Shown piece by piece: positions 19,904 to 27,283 of a stretch of 27,679 bases of DNA. The notes beneath the pieces were generated by a model. That model searched no databases and was not told the DNA's origin. It saw only the letters and a list, made by a program, of their open reading frames with translations. A program made the position numbers and the translations under genes. Source of the DNA: a virus; IMG/VR virus record IMGVR_UViG_3300022868_000078, positions 1 to 27,679 of that record. One strand, 5' to 3'. Position 1 is the first letter of the stretch. Each line of letters begins with the position of its first letter.

Positions 19904-20404
19904 ATGGCAAAACGTAGAATGTTTAGCTTAGACATAGTAGATACAGACGCTTTCATGGATATGTCTTTAACAACACAATCTTTATATTTTCATCTGGGAA
20001 TGAGAGCAGATGATGATGGCTTCGTAAGTAATCCAAAAAAGATAATGAGGATGCTTGGAACACAAGAAGATGATTATAAGGTTCTGGTGGTCAAAAAATT
20101 CATAATTCCATTTGATACAGGAGTTTGTGTTATAAAACATTGGAAAATGAATAATTATATTCAAAGTGATAGAAAGACAGCCACAAACTGGAAAAAAGAA
20201 TTTGACATGTTAGAAATAGACGAAAAAACAAGAAAATATAGATTATCACAGCCAAAACTGACAGACTGTATCCAAACTGGATACAAGTTGGATACACAGG
20301 TTAGGTTAGGTAAGGGTAGGTTAGGTAATACTGCGGGAGCTGAAGCACCCGCTTCACCCAAAATAATAATAGGAAATGAAGAACATAACATAAAAGATTT
20401 ATGA
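19904..20404 (+). CDS. Replisome-organizer N-terminal-type replication initiator
   Basis: The 166-residue product starts MAKRRMFSLDIVDTDAFMDM and continues LTTQSLYFHLGMRADDDGFV then NPKKIMRMLGTQEDDYKVLV, the winged-helix N-terminal domain of phage replication initiators and replisome organizers in low-GC phages. A loading domain of the DnaD type is absent: after residue about 105 the protein is only a linker-like tail. It may act with the next gene. A repeat-rich segment of the gene (20267-20356) looks like a replication origin, as in lambda O-type genes. Start context CACTTATG. Confidence 0.75.
   Translation: MAKRRMFSLDIVDTDAFMDMSLTTQSLYFHLGMRADDDGFVSNPKKIMRMLGTQEDDYKVLVVKKFIIPFDTGVCVIKHWKMNNYIQSDRKTATNWKKEFDMLEIDEKTRKYRLSQPKLTDCIQTGYKLDTQVRLGKGRLGNTAGAEAPASPKIIIGNEEHNIKDL
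20267..20356 (+). repeat. Candidate replication origin (iterons inside initiator gene)
   Basis: TGTATCCA (20267-20274) and TGGATACA (20278-20285) form an inverted repeat with a 3-base gap; TGGATACA recurs at 20289-20296, exactly 11 bases later. Six pentamers of the GGTTA type follow at 20299-20328 (GGTTA, GGTTA, GGTAA, GGGTA, GGTTA, GGTAA), then GCGGG (20333-20337) with CCCGC (20348-20352) and TGAAGC (20341-20346) with GCTTCA (20351-20356). Direct repeats inside the initiator gene are the classic layout of phage origins. Confidence 0.55.
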
Positions 20405-20766
20405 AAAAAGTAAACAGATCAACAATACTACGACAACAACGCCAAAGAGCAAGCGTAGGCAGTAAAAAACAAGTAATGGCCCGACTAGCGTATCATTATT
20501 TGAAAACAGCAAAAATAGAATTAGAACCCGGAGAAGTCTACGATGCAAACAAAATTGCTAGAGGGCTTGGTAATATTTATCAACAAGCAGGCAAGGACGA
20601 GGGAAAGGCAAAAATGATGATCACCGAAGCAGGGGAATTTTATAACAGTAAAAACCTAAGTTGGACTCCAATCTCAGTCTGGAAAAATTGGGAGATGATA
20701 CGCCATTGGAAAAAACAAGATAACTCAACTTCTGAGCTAGACATTAGCGAAAGGAGAGAATTGTAA
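20401..20766 (+). CDS. Hypothetical replication-arm protein
   Basis: The 121-residue product is basic at its N-terminus (MKKVNRSTILRQQRQRASVG) and helical through KKQVMARLAYHYLKTAKIEL, ending with TPISVWKNWEMIRHWKKQDN. It overlaps the organizer gene by 4 bases (ATGA), suggesting translation in fixed ratio and physical partnership. Position fits a helicase loader or an organizer partner, but no AAA+ or DnaC motif is visible. No family recognised. Confidence 0.6.
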   Translation: MKKVNRSTILRQQRQRASVGSKKQVMARLAYHYLKTAKIELEPGEVYDANKIARGLGNIYQQAGKDEGKAKMMITEAGEFYNSKNLSWTPISVWKNWEMIRHWKKQDNSTSELDISERREL

Positions 20767-20770
20767 AAAT

Positions 20771-21382
20771 ATGATTATAATTTTTGACACAGAAACAACA
20801 GGGCTACCGGAGAGCAGACACAACTGGGAACTAGACTATGATAAATTCCCGCATATTTGCCAAATTGCTTGGATAATATGTGATGATAACGGAAACATAC
20901 TATTGAAAGAAAATCACATGATCAAACCAGATGGCTGGAAAATACCAGAACAAGCCACTGCAATACATGGCATAACCCAAAAGCAAGCAATGGATGAGGG
21001 AGAGCGTGGGCCAATAGTCTTAATGAACTTTTTAAGAGATGCGACACTTTGCGAAAAAATAGTGGGCCACAACATATACTTTGATATCTCAATGGTAAAA
21101 GCAAACGTGTTAGACATGAAAAGTAAAAAACTATATATGGGATATGGAGAAAAAGTCTGGGAAGAAAAACTGCTAAAAGAGGAAATGTGCAAAACATTAG
21201 ATAAAGATAAACGCCACGACACAATGAGAATGAGTGCAAAATACTTAGGCTATGGTAGATACATAAAGCTGATCAAAGCACACGAAGAATTGTTCGGTGA
21301 AAACTTTGATAATGCTCACGATGCAATGGGAGATGTGATGGCTACAAAAAAAGTTTATTTTGAACTATTAAACAAAATATAA
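20771..21382 (+). CDS. DnaQ-like 3'-5' exonuclease
   Basis: The 203-residue product has the three exonuclease motifs of the DEDDh group: FDTETTG (Asp6, Glu8) at the N-terminus, GHNIYFD (G99 to D105) and HDAMGD (His183, Asp188) near the end. In bacteria this domain is the proofreading subunit of DNA polymerase III. A free phage version next to a helicase may trim replication ends or supply proofreading to the host polymerase. No polymerase gene is visible in the window. GGAGA lies 14 bases before the start, so this is one of few genes with a possible, though distant, Shine-Dalgarno sequence. Confidence 0.85.
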   Translation: MIIIFDTETTGLPESRHNWELDYDKFPHICQIAWIICDDNGNILLKENHMIKPDGWKIPEQATAIHGITQKQAMDEGERGPIVLMNFLRDATLCEKIVGHNIYFDISMVKANVLDMKSKKLYMGYGEKVWEEKLLKEEMCKTLDKDKRHDTMRMSAKYLGYGRYIKLIKAHEELFGENFDNAHDAMGDVMATKKVYFELLNKI

Positions 21383-21386
21383 ACCT

Positions 21387-22733
21387 ATGGACTTCAACCC
21401 TCCACAATCAAACGAATCTGAACAAGCGATACTAGGGTGTATTTTAATAGACCCAGACTCAATCTACAAAACAATAAATATACTTGATCCTAACGATTTT
21501 TATAACACCAAAAATAAAACAGTTTATTCAGCGATGGTTGAAATGTTTAAGACTGGCCAGAAAATAGATTTGCTGACATTAGTTGAATATTTAGAAGCCA
21601 AAAAACAGCTCTCTAAGCAGGGGGGTAAAGCAGAGATAGCTCAATATACCAATATACCCTCTAGCGTTGCCCAGATAGGCAAATATTGTGAAATAGTGAA
21701 AGATAAGAGCATACGTAGACAGCTATTAACGGCCCAAGAGCAAAATTTGAAAGAAATATACAACGAGGACCAAGAAATTAATACAGTATTAGCAGAAACT
21801 CAAAACAGGATAGTCGGAGTAAATAACTTCCAAGAAATAAAAGATGATGCCAAAACAATTATTAAAGAGTTAGAGAAGGCCCAAGAAGAATACGCGGAGA
21901 AATATGAGAATGGCCAAAAAATAATAGGATACTCAAGTGGTTTAGAAAAGATAGATGAGATGATAGACGGATTACGTCCCGGACACGTCTGGGTAATAGG
22001 AGCGTTCACCTCAACAGGGAAAACTCAATTTTCACTAAACATAGCAAACGCTGTACTGGCCCAGAACGTGCCAACGTCAATAATAAGTCTTGAGATGAGT
22101 AGGATAGATACAATAGCGAGGATGATCGGAATAAGAGAAAATATAAGCTCGATGAAAGTTATCAAAGGAAAAATGGATGATGCTCTATATAGAAAAATAG
22201 AAGGAAGTAAAAACTTTTTAGTAAACTCACCGCTAGAAATACATACAACATATTTTGACATTGAGAAAATTAAAATGTTGATCAGAAAAGATGTCTACAC
22301 TAGGGGGGTAAAGTTTGTGATAGTAGATTATGTTCAAAATATCATGAGTGAAAAAGGAACTAGAGAATATGAACTACTAACCCAGTCAGCAGTAGACCTC
22401 CAAAACTTAGCCAGAGAATTAGGCATAACAGTTTTGATAGTAAGTCAGATATCCAACGAAGCAGAGAAAGGCGGAGGAGCAGGGGCAGGCTTCAAAGGAA
22501 CTGGTGCATTAGAAGCGGTGGCTGATCTAGCAATAAGACTAAAAAGAGATAAGACAAAAGAAAGCCCAGATGACGACTTTGTACCAGTCAAAATCATAGT
22601 GGCCAAAAATAGGCATGGCTTCTCCGGAACAATATCAAATTACAGCATGCAGATTAAAAGTGGTAAGTTTGAAAAAGATGTAATGTATCTAACAGAAGAA
22701 CAGAAGAAAGATATTTATAAACGAAAAAAATGA
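21387..22733 (+). CDS. dnaB: Replicative DNA helicase, DnaB-type
   Basis: The 448-residue product is full length for the family. The N-terminal domain starts NPPQSNESEQAILGCILIDP. Walker A is GAFTSTGKT (205-213), then ISLEMS, VIVDYVQNIM (Walker B), VLIVSQISNEAEKG and TGALEAVADLAIRLKRD with the arginine-finger region. It unwinds DNA at the fork as a hexamer. It follows the DnaQ-like gene by 4 bases. Its stop overlaps the next start (ATGA). The loader would be the organizer-type protein or a host factor. Confidence 0.93.
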   Translation: MDFNPPQSNESEQAILGCILIDPDSIYKTINILDPNDFYNTKNKTVYSAMVEMFKTGQKIDLLTLVEYLEAKKQLSKQGGKAEIAQYTNIPSSVAQIGKYCEIVKDKSIRRQLLTAQEQNLKEIYNEDQEINTVLAETQNRIVGVNNFQEIKDDAKTIIKELEKAQEEYAEKYENGQKIIGYSSGLEKIDEMIDGLRPGHVWVIGAFTSTGKTQFSLNIANAVLAQNVPTSIISLEMSRIDTIARMIGIRENISSMKVIKGKMDDALYRKIEGSKNFLVNSPLEIHTTYFDIEKIKMLIRKDVYTRGVKFVIVDYVQNIMSEKGTREYELLTQSAVDLQNLARELGITVLIVSQISNEAEKGGGAGAGFKGTGALEAVADLAIRLKRDKTKESPDDDFVPVKIIVAKNRHGFSGTISNYSMQIKSGKFEKDVMYLTEEQKKDIYKRKK

Positions 22734-22945
22734 TAGGCACATATTACAAAAATACAATGCCTTATAAAATAGAATTGGTGCATAAGAAGTCAGGCATAAA
22801 ATTTGTATGCTATAAATCAACAACAGAATATTTATCATTTTTAAAAGATGAATTTAATATACAAGTCTATGGAGAAAGTCAAAGAAATTATAGACCGCAA
22901 AAAACGACAAGTAGTGGGATCAAACCTCAAATGTCGTTATTGTAA
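22730..22945 (+). CDS. Small hypothetical protein
   Basis: The 71-residue frame starts in a 4-base overlap with dnaB (ATGA). The first 45 residues (IELVHKKSGIKFVCYKSTTE then LSFLKDEFNIQVYGESQ) look like a small beta-alpha unit. The last 26 codons overlap the next gene in another frame, where the zinc-ribbon reading is better supported. An alternative start, MPYKIEL at 22757, is possible. Confidence 0.5.
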   Translation: MIGTYYKNTMPYKIELVHKKSGIKFVCYKSTTEYLSFLKDEFNIQVYGESQRNYRPQKTTSSGIKPQMSLL

Positions 22946-23048
22946 AAGCCCACAAGCCTACATAAGACTAGAGGATGGTCGATACATGGTGTACTGTCCA
23001 GTGTGCAGACAAACATACTATTTAAAAGAGCAACACCACGCCACTTGA
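22869..23048 (+). CDS. Small zinc-ribbon protein
   Basis: The 59-residue product has CRYC (22-25) and CPVC (43-46), a clean four-Cys zinc ribbon. The frame is open 7 codons further upstream, but the ATG at 22869 gives a shorter basic N-terminus (MEKVKEIIDRKKRQVV). Such ribbons bind nucleic acid or act as adaptors in transcription and replication. It ends 51 bases before the next gene, overlapping the palindrome of the following promoter. Confidence 0.6.
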   Translation: MEKVKEIIDRKKRQVVGSNLKCRYCKSPQAYIRLEDGRYMVYCPVCRQTYYLKEQHHAT

Positions 23049-23073
23049 CAAGTGGATAAAAATGTGATACAAT
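23041..23073 (+). promoter_or_regulatory. Strong sigma70 promoter with operator palindrome over -35
   Basis: TTGACA (23045-23050), a 17-base spacer and TACAAT (23068-23073). The palindrome CCACTT-GAC-AAGTGG (23041-23055) covers the -35 box, so a repressor bound there would block polymerase. AAGTGGATAA (23050-23059) repeats the 10-mer at 18545-18554. A second early transcript should begin near 23080. Confidence 0.75.
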
Positions 23074-23098
23074 AAAATTGTAAAATTAATTAAAAAAT

Positions 23099-23197
23099 AT
23101 GTACGAAAATCCATATTTGCCACCGGGAACTTGTCCTGAAGATTTAGAGGGCGAGCCTGATGATAATTATCCAAAAGATGAAAAATATGAAGATTAA
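23099..23197 (+). CDS. Acidic 32-residue protein behind the strong promoter
   Basis: The frame MYENPYLPPGTCPEDLEGEP to DDNYPKDEKYED is complete and lies 25 bases after the -10 box, so it is the first gene of that transcript. It is acidic and Pro-rich, with a single Cys. Its stop overlaps the next gene start by 11 bases. A small anti-host or anti-regulator protein is possible but unproven. Confidence 0.55.
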   Translation: MYENPYLPPGTCPEDLEGEPDDNYPKDEKYED

Positions 23198-23444
23198 TCC
23201 TAGAACAAAATATACACTATACGAAATATTGAGGTATGAATTGTTGCTTAGATTTGATGGTAAACCTTACAAGCTGAGCTCAAATCGTGGTAACGATAAC
23301 GCAAAAAGAAGAATAGTAAATGCAGGGGCTAAAAAAGGTCGGACTTTGCATGGTATGGCATATCAAGTGCCAGGAAGCTTAATAAATAAATTAAATAAAG
23401 AGTATGCAGGTATTACTAAAAAAATACAAAGAAAAAAACGATGA
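23187..23444 (+). CDS. Basic hypothetical protein
   Basis: The 85-residue product begins MKINPRTKYTLYEILRYELL with the AAATATG context; 9 further codons upstream would overlap the preceding gene more. It is basic (RGNDNAKRRIVNAGAKKGRT; KIQRKKR end) and probably binds DNA or RNA. No motif recognised. It overlaps the next gene by 41 bases. Confidence 0.55.
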   Translation: MKINPRTKYTLYEILRYELLLRFDGKPYKLSSNRGNDNAKRRIVNAGAKKGRTLHGMAYQVPGSLINKLNKEYAGITKKIQRKKR

Positions 23445-23793
23445 ACTTTCTAAGCTGGAAACTGAAAATATAGAAATATTTAAACAGCATGATGAGATTT
23501 CAAAAGAGTTATCAGATATCAGTGAAGAAATTAAAATCGTGACTAGAAAGACTTTAGAAGATGTTGAGTATGAAAATATAACTGTTAAATTTAGTCGTAG
23601 GTTTAATTCAAGCTATAATTGGAAAAAATTGTCAGATGGAACACGTAGTATATTAACATCTAGAGAGGGAGTGACAGTGGTCAAAAAAGTATTTGAAGAT
23701 TTGGTAAAAGAAGAAGCCATAACAATGGAAGAAAGAGCTAAAGCCTTTGAGGAAGTAGAGGGTACAACCGCTGTAAGTATTAAAATTAAGTAG
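23404..23793 (+). CDS. Hypothetical protein with N-terminal coiled coil
   Basis: The 129-residue product has a heptad-like N-terminus (KEKNDELSKLETENIEIFKQ then EISKELSDISEEIK) and a mixed C-terminal part with FSRRFNSSYNWKKLSDGTRS. It resembles small phage recombination or nuclease-inhibiting proteins in shape only. It ends 1 base before the next gene, which is also coiled coil. Function unknown, probably linked to the recombination genes. Confidence 0.6.
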   Translation: MQVLLKKYKEKNDELSKLETENIEIFKQHDEISKELSDISEEIKIVTRKTLEDVEYENITVKFSRRFNSSYNWKKLSDGTRSILTSREGVTVVKKVFEDLVKEEAITMEERAKAFEEVEGTTAVSIKIK

Positions 23794-23794
23794 T

Positions 23795-24664
23795 ATGAAT
23801 AATTTTAATATTGCAAAATTTGATAAGCAAAAAGCAGAACTAAATGAATTAGTTAAAAATTGTAAAAGTGTTGTTATCAATGGAGTGAATGATAAAGTAG
23901 GTTATCAGTTAGTAGGTGAAAGCAGAAAAATACTAAAGAAAAAGAGATGTGATTTACAGCGAGATTTTAAAGCTGAAAGAGCCATCTCAAATGCTTACTC
24001 AAAAGCTGTTATAACCCTAGAGAAAGAAGTCATTGAAATAATCGAACCACTAGAAATAGAACTGAAAGAAAAGCAAGATAAAATAGACTGGGAAAAAGAA
24101 AAAATCAAACGTAAAGAGTTTTTGCCAGAAAAGATTGGAAGATTAAAAACTATTGAAGCTGAACTAGGAGAAGATGAGATATTGGAAATGAGCGATAAAA
24201 CATTTGATGAATTTTTTAACAATGAAAAGTCTGAGTATCTAGCAGAAAAAGAAAGAAAGATTAAAGTAGCTGAAGAAAAACTTGCTAATGACAAAATGGT
24301 CGAAGAAGAAAAAAAGAAAGCAAGAGAGGATGAAAGGCAACAAGCCAAACTAGATGCTGAACAAGCAAAAATAGATGCAGAGCGTGAAAAGAAAGAAGCC
24401 GTTGATAAAGTTAAAAGAGAAGCAGAACAGGAAAAACAAAAGATTATTGATGATCAAAAACGAAAAGATGATGAAGCTAAGGAAGCTAAAGAACGGATAG
24501 AGAGAGAAGCTAAGTTAGCCCCTGATAAAGAAAAGTTAGCTAGTTATGCTATTACACTTGCAAAAATATCTGTACCAAACTTAAAATCAGAGCAGGCAAT
24601 AATAGCAATGACAAAAGCACAAAATAAATTAAAAGAAGTTATTATATTATTAGATTTTAAATAA
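23795..24664 (+). CDS. Coiled-coil protein linked to RecT
   Basis: The 289-residue product has a short N-terminal domain with INGVNDKVGYQLVGESRKIL followed by a very long charged coiled coil (residues about 60-245, Lys/Glu-rich, e.g. AKIDAEREKKEAVDKVKREA) and a small C-terminal helical domain (SYAITLAKISVPNLKSEQAI). Proteins of this layout (DUF1351-type) often precede a RecT gene in phages. It lies 5 bases upstream of recT. A role as an accessory to annealing is inference. Confidence 0.65.
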   Translation: MNNFNIAKFDKQKAELNELVKNCKSVVINGVNDKVGYQLVGESRKILKKKRCDLQRDFKAERAISNAYSKAVITLEKEVIEIIEPLEIELKEKQDKIDWEKEKIKRKEFLPEKIGRLKTIEAELGEDEILEMSDKTFDEFFNNEKSEYLAEKERKIKVAEEKLANDKMVEEEKKKAREDERQQAKLDAEQAKIDAEREKKEAVDKVKREAEQEKQKIIDDQKRKDDEAKEAKERIEREAKLAPDKEKLASYAITLAKISVPNLKSEQAIIAMTKAQNKLKEVIILLDFK

Positions 24665-24669
24665 AACAT

Positions 24670-25578
24670 ATGACTAACACACACACAAACACACAGGTAG
24701 CCACAAGCCACACAAAACTAGCAACCGCCCAAAAAGAAAAAGATAGATTGATGGAAGTAAGCGAGCAATTAGGATATACATCAGCACAAGTAGAGCTTAT
24801 AATGAAAACAGTAGCCAAAGGAGCAACAGTAGATGAGTTCTTGATGTTTGCAAGCGTAGCAAAAGAAACAGGGCTAAATCCGCTGATGAAAGAAATCTGG
24901 TTCTACAAAGATAATAAAGGAAATGCAATTATAGTAACAGGTCGTGATGGATTTTTATCACTAGCACAAAAGACTGGACAATTTACAGGACTACAAAGTG
25001 CGGTAATATTTAAAAATGATAAATTTAGCATAGATCACAGCAAGTCAGAGGTACAACATATTTATAAACAAAAAGAAAGAGGGAATATTGTGGGGGCTTG
25101 GGCAAAATCTTTTAGAAAAGGTTGTGTCCCAAACATAACATATGTGGATTTTGATACTTACAACAAAGGGTGGAATACTTGGAAAACACATCCTCAGCAA
25201 ATGATAATAAAATGTGCAGAAGCCATAAGTCTAAAAAAGACATTTGGAATAAGCGGAATAATGAGCCAAGAGGAACTACACTTTGATCCGCAGGATAGAG
25301 CTAAAGAAGAAATCAAGAATGATGAAATGCACCGAGCAGTAATAAACGCCATAAAAGAACTCCAAGCTAAAGATGGACTAGACAAAGCTAACGATATTAT
25401 AAACAAAGAACTTCAAGAAAATGGTGACCTAACAGACAAACAAAGATTAGAACTAGAAAGCCTAATGATAACAATTACAGAACCTGACAAAGCAGTAGAT
25501 GGAGAAATAATCCCGGAAGCAGATAAAACTGACGAACTTTTAGAGGAGTTCGAAGAAAAGGTAGAAAACAAAAAATAG
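24670..25578 (+). CDS. recT: RecT/Bet single-strand annealing protein
   Basis: The 302-residue product has the RecT core: EFLMFASVAKETGLNPLMKE, IWFYKDNKGNAIIVTGRDGF, then GQFTGLQSA, and later FRKGCVPNITYVDFDTYNKG and TWKTHPQQMIIKCAEAISL before a charged tail. It anneals complementary single strands and promotes strand exchange at ends made by a partner exonuclease, here probably the PD-(D/E)XK protein encoded 144 bases downstream. Start context AACATATG. Confidence 0.9.
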   Translation: MTNTHTNTQVATSHTKLATAQKEKDRLMEVSEQLGYTSAQVELIMKTVAKGATVDEFLMFASVAKETGLNPLMKEIWFYKDNKGNAIIVTGRDGFLSLAQKTGQFTGLQSAVIFKNDKFSIDHSKSEVQHIYKQKERGNIVGAWAKSFRKGCVPNITYVDFDTYNKGWNTWKTHPQQMIIKCAEAISLKKTFGISGIMSQEELHFDPQDRAKEEIKNDEMHRAVINAIKELQAKDGLDKANDIINKELQENGDLTDKQRLELESLMITITEPDKAVDGEIIPEADKTDELLEEFEEKVENKK

Positions 25579-25579
25579 T

Positions 25580-25726
25580 ATGGACTGCTCAAAAAATTCA
25601 TCAGCTAGGTACAATACTACAAAAAAAGGTCAAAAAAATAAAGATAAGTTTTATGAGAGAGTAAAACAAAAAATTAAAAAAGATGGTATATATAAATTAA
25701 CGAGTAAAGGCTTCAAAAAAGTATGA
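25580..25726 (+). CDS. Basic 48-residue protein
   Basis: The frame MDCSKNSSARYNTTKKGQKN continues to GIYKLTSKGFKKV and ends at TGA 25724-25726, overlapping the next start by 4 bases. It is Lys-rich with a single Cys. It begins 1 base after the recT stop. Coupled translation and position suggest a recombination accessory. No family recognised. Confidence 0.55.
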   Translation: MDCSKNSSARYNTTKKGQKNKDKFYERVKQKIKKDGIYKLTSKGFKKV

Positions 25727-26424
25727 TTAAAGAATATATAAGTTATAGCGAATACTGGCTTTATACCAACGACCAAACAAGGTACTACATGCAGTACGTT
25801 CTAGGCATTAGAGAGCCAGCAAACGAAGCTATGAGGTTCGGCTCAATAGTTCATGGAGCAGTGGCCGGAGAGTGCGATGTGGAGGAAGCAATGAAAAAAG
25901 AATTCTTCACAGGAGATAGAATAAGGGTGGCAAAAGAATGTGTAAAAAATGCTAAACAAGTACCAGTACAAGAATTACCAATATACATAAAAGGTCACAA
26001 AGGCAATAATTTAAAATGTCCTGTACTGATGATTTATGATGGACTAGACTTTAACGAAAACTTAATACTAGAAAGAAAAACAACAAAAAGTGGGTGGGCC
26101 AACCAAGAAATAGTAGATGATGCAGAACAGTTAAGTTGGTATTCAATGGGTTATTTTGAAATGAAAGAAATATACCCAATAATAGAACTAGAAAGGTTGA
26201 GCAGTACAAATGGTAAGTCAAAAATATTCCATACAACTAGAGATGAACACGACAGATTAAGAGTGATAGAAAATATAAACTCGATGTATGATGAACTAGT
26301 AAGTAAAGGTTGGTGGGAACGTAGACAAATAAGCGAGGATCGTGCAAAAAATACTATAATAGCTAGAGATAATTTTAAAAAGTATGAATATAGCTCCACT
26401 TCACTTGGCGACAATCAAGAATAG
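25723..26424 (+). CDS. RecB/Cas4-type PD-(D/E)XK nuclease
   Basis: The 233-residue product shows the RecB-family order: SYSEYWLYTNDQTRYYMQYV, then FGSIVHG (His44), MIYDGLDFNENLILERKTTK with Asp106 or Asp109, Glu117 and Lys119, and DAEQLSWYSMGYFEM with Gln136 and Tyr140. These form the active site. There are no iron-sulphur Cys of the Cas4 type. It is probably the exonuclease that makes 3' ends for RecT, replacing a lambda-type exonuclease. The C-terminus overlaps the next gene by 41 bases. Confidence 0.82.
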   Translation: MIKEYISYSEYWLYTNDQTRYYMQYVLGIREPANEAMRFGSIVHGAVAGECDVEEAMKKEFFTGDRIRVAKECVKNAKQVPVQELPIYIKGHKGNNLKCPVLMIYDGLDFNENLILERKTTKSGWANQEIVDDAEQLSWYSMGYFEMKEIYPIIELERLSSTNGKSKIFHTTRDEHDRLRVIENINSMYDELVSKGWWERRQISEDRAKNTIIARDNFKKYEYSSTSLGDNQE

Positions 26425-26791
26425 AAAGTTAGAGTTTTTAAATAAAGAGGGTGTAGTAGAATGGATTAAAACTTTATTGAATAAAGGAGTTGAGGATGTA
26501 GAGGTAATAATACGCAAGAAAAAGAACCTAAGGACTGAACGACAGCATAGATATTGGTGGGTTTATATGTATATTATTGAACAAGAAACAGGAGATAGTA
26601 AGGATGTATTACATGAGTTTTTTAAACAAAAATTCCTAACATACAAAAAAGAAGAAGTAATGGGAGAAATGGTTAAAATATATCAGTCTACAACAAAGAT
26701 AAGCAAGCAGGAATTTTCTAACCTGATCAGAAGCGTAGAAATATTAACAGATATTCCAGCCCCAGCGATAGATAAGTGGGGCTTTGAATAG
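26384..26791 (+). CDS. NinB-like recombination protein
   Basis: The 135-residue product has RKKKNLRTERQHRYWWVYMY followed by a helical part and STTKISKQEFSNLIRSVEIL, then PAPAIDKWGFE. The order R-x-x-x-Q-x-R-x-x-W then S-T-[ST]-x-[ILM]-x-x-x-E-F is that of NinB/YbcN proteins of lambdoid phages, which assist annealing. It fits the recombination cluster. The N-terminus overlaps the nuclease gene. The next gene lies 118 bases on across a structured gap. Confidence 0.65.
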   Translation: MNIAPLHLATIKNRKLEFLNKEGVVEWIKTLLNKGVEDVEVIIRKKKNLRTERQHRYWWVYMYIIEQETGDSKDVLHEFFKQKFLTYKKEEVMGEMVKIYQSTTKISKQEFSNLIRSVEILTDIPAPAIDKWGFE

Positions 26792-26792
26792 C

Positions 26793-26893
26793 TAGAGTTC
26801 TCGGGATAGTTAGAACGTTTATATAATTATTAGTTCTATTACCTGTCCCGGTCCTCCGGCTCTAATCAATCCCTATAACCACTTATAGGGGAG
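26793..26893 (+). promoter_or_regulatory. Structured leader with hairpin and GGGGAG
   Basis: No gene lies in this gap. TAGAG (26793-26797) pairs with CTCTA (26860-26864), CGGGATAG (26802-26809) with CTGTCCCG (26843-26850), one of them G-U in plus RNA, and TAGAAC (26811-26816) with GTTCTA (26833-26838): one long nested stem. Then CCCTATAA (26871-26878) pairs with TTATAGGG (26883-26890) and is followed by GGGGAG and an A/T-rich linker to the ATG at 26910. It is the plus-strand member of the leader family. Confidence 0.55.
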
Positions 26894-26909
26894 AAGTAAT
26901 ATAAAATGT

Positions 26910-27230
26910 ATGGAAAAAGTACAACACGCAGAAAATGCGTTAGAGAATACACCAGATAATAAATGGATAGATGTTCAAAGAGATGTAGAAGGAAGAGCAA
27001 GAGTAACATTTGTAATCCAATCAGCCCCAGTTAGCGAAGTAGGAGTAAATGGTTGTCAGGCAGTTAATATGTTGGAATATACAAAGAACTTATTTAAAAG
27101 TCTAAATGATGTATTCCCTTGTGAAGAAAATGTTCAAACTCTTATCAGCATAGAACAGGCACTATCATTTCAGGAGCAACGAACTAAGGATAGAGAGAAA
27201 AGAAATGTGGAGGGCAAAAACGAAGCATAG
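26910..27230 (+). CDS. Conserved small phage protein, possible Acb2/Tad1-like
   Basis: The 106-residue product has a beta part (WIDVQRDVEGRARVTFVIQS), a GVNGCQAVNMLEYTKNLFKS helix, then PCEENVQTLISIEQALSF and EQRTKDREKRNVEGK. The C-terminal pattern EN-x4-I-x2-AL-x4-RT-x-DR-x-R-x-VEG is frequent in small phage proteins. I associate it loosely with Acb2/Tad1 hairpin-domain anti-defence proteins, but this is recall and not a search result. It follows the strongest leader of the early arm. Confidence 0.6.
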   Translation: MEKVQHAENALENTPDNKWIDVQRDVEGRARVTFVIQSAPVSEVGVNGCQAVNMLEYTKNLFKSLNDVFPCEENVQTLISIEQALSFQEQRTKDREKRNVEGKNEA

Positions 27231-27243
27231 TAACCCCCTCTTA

Positions 27244-27273
27244 ATAACCATTACCCCTCTCGGTAGTGGTTAT
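27244..27273 (+). promoter_or_regulatory. 12-bp hairpin after the small conserved gene
   Basis: ATAACCATTACC (27244-27255) pairs with GGTAGTGGTTAT (27262-27273) around CCTCTC. All 12 pairs form in plus-strand RNA with one G-U. No T-run follows, so it is not a standard terminator; it may protect or process the RNA end. Confidence 0.5.
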
Positions 27274-27283
27274 AATAGAGTAG

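Noticed and set aside
20161-21239. Long minus-strand frames over the replication genes
   Set aside because: They lie opposite the organizer and DnaQ-like genes with Phe/Ser/Leu-rich shadows and no operon fit.
19355-22736. Recoded genetic code (TGA as Gly or Trp), as in some CPR phages
   Set aside because: TGA ends several clear genes at ATGA junctions (19540, 20404, 22733, 25726), and Trp is TGG throughout.
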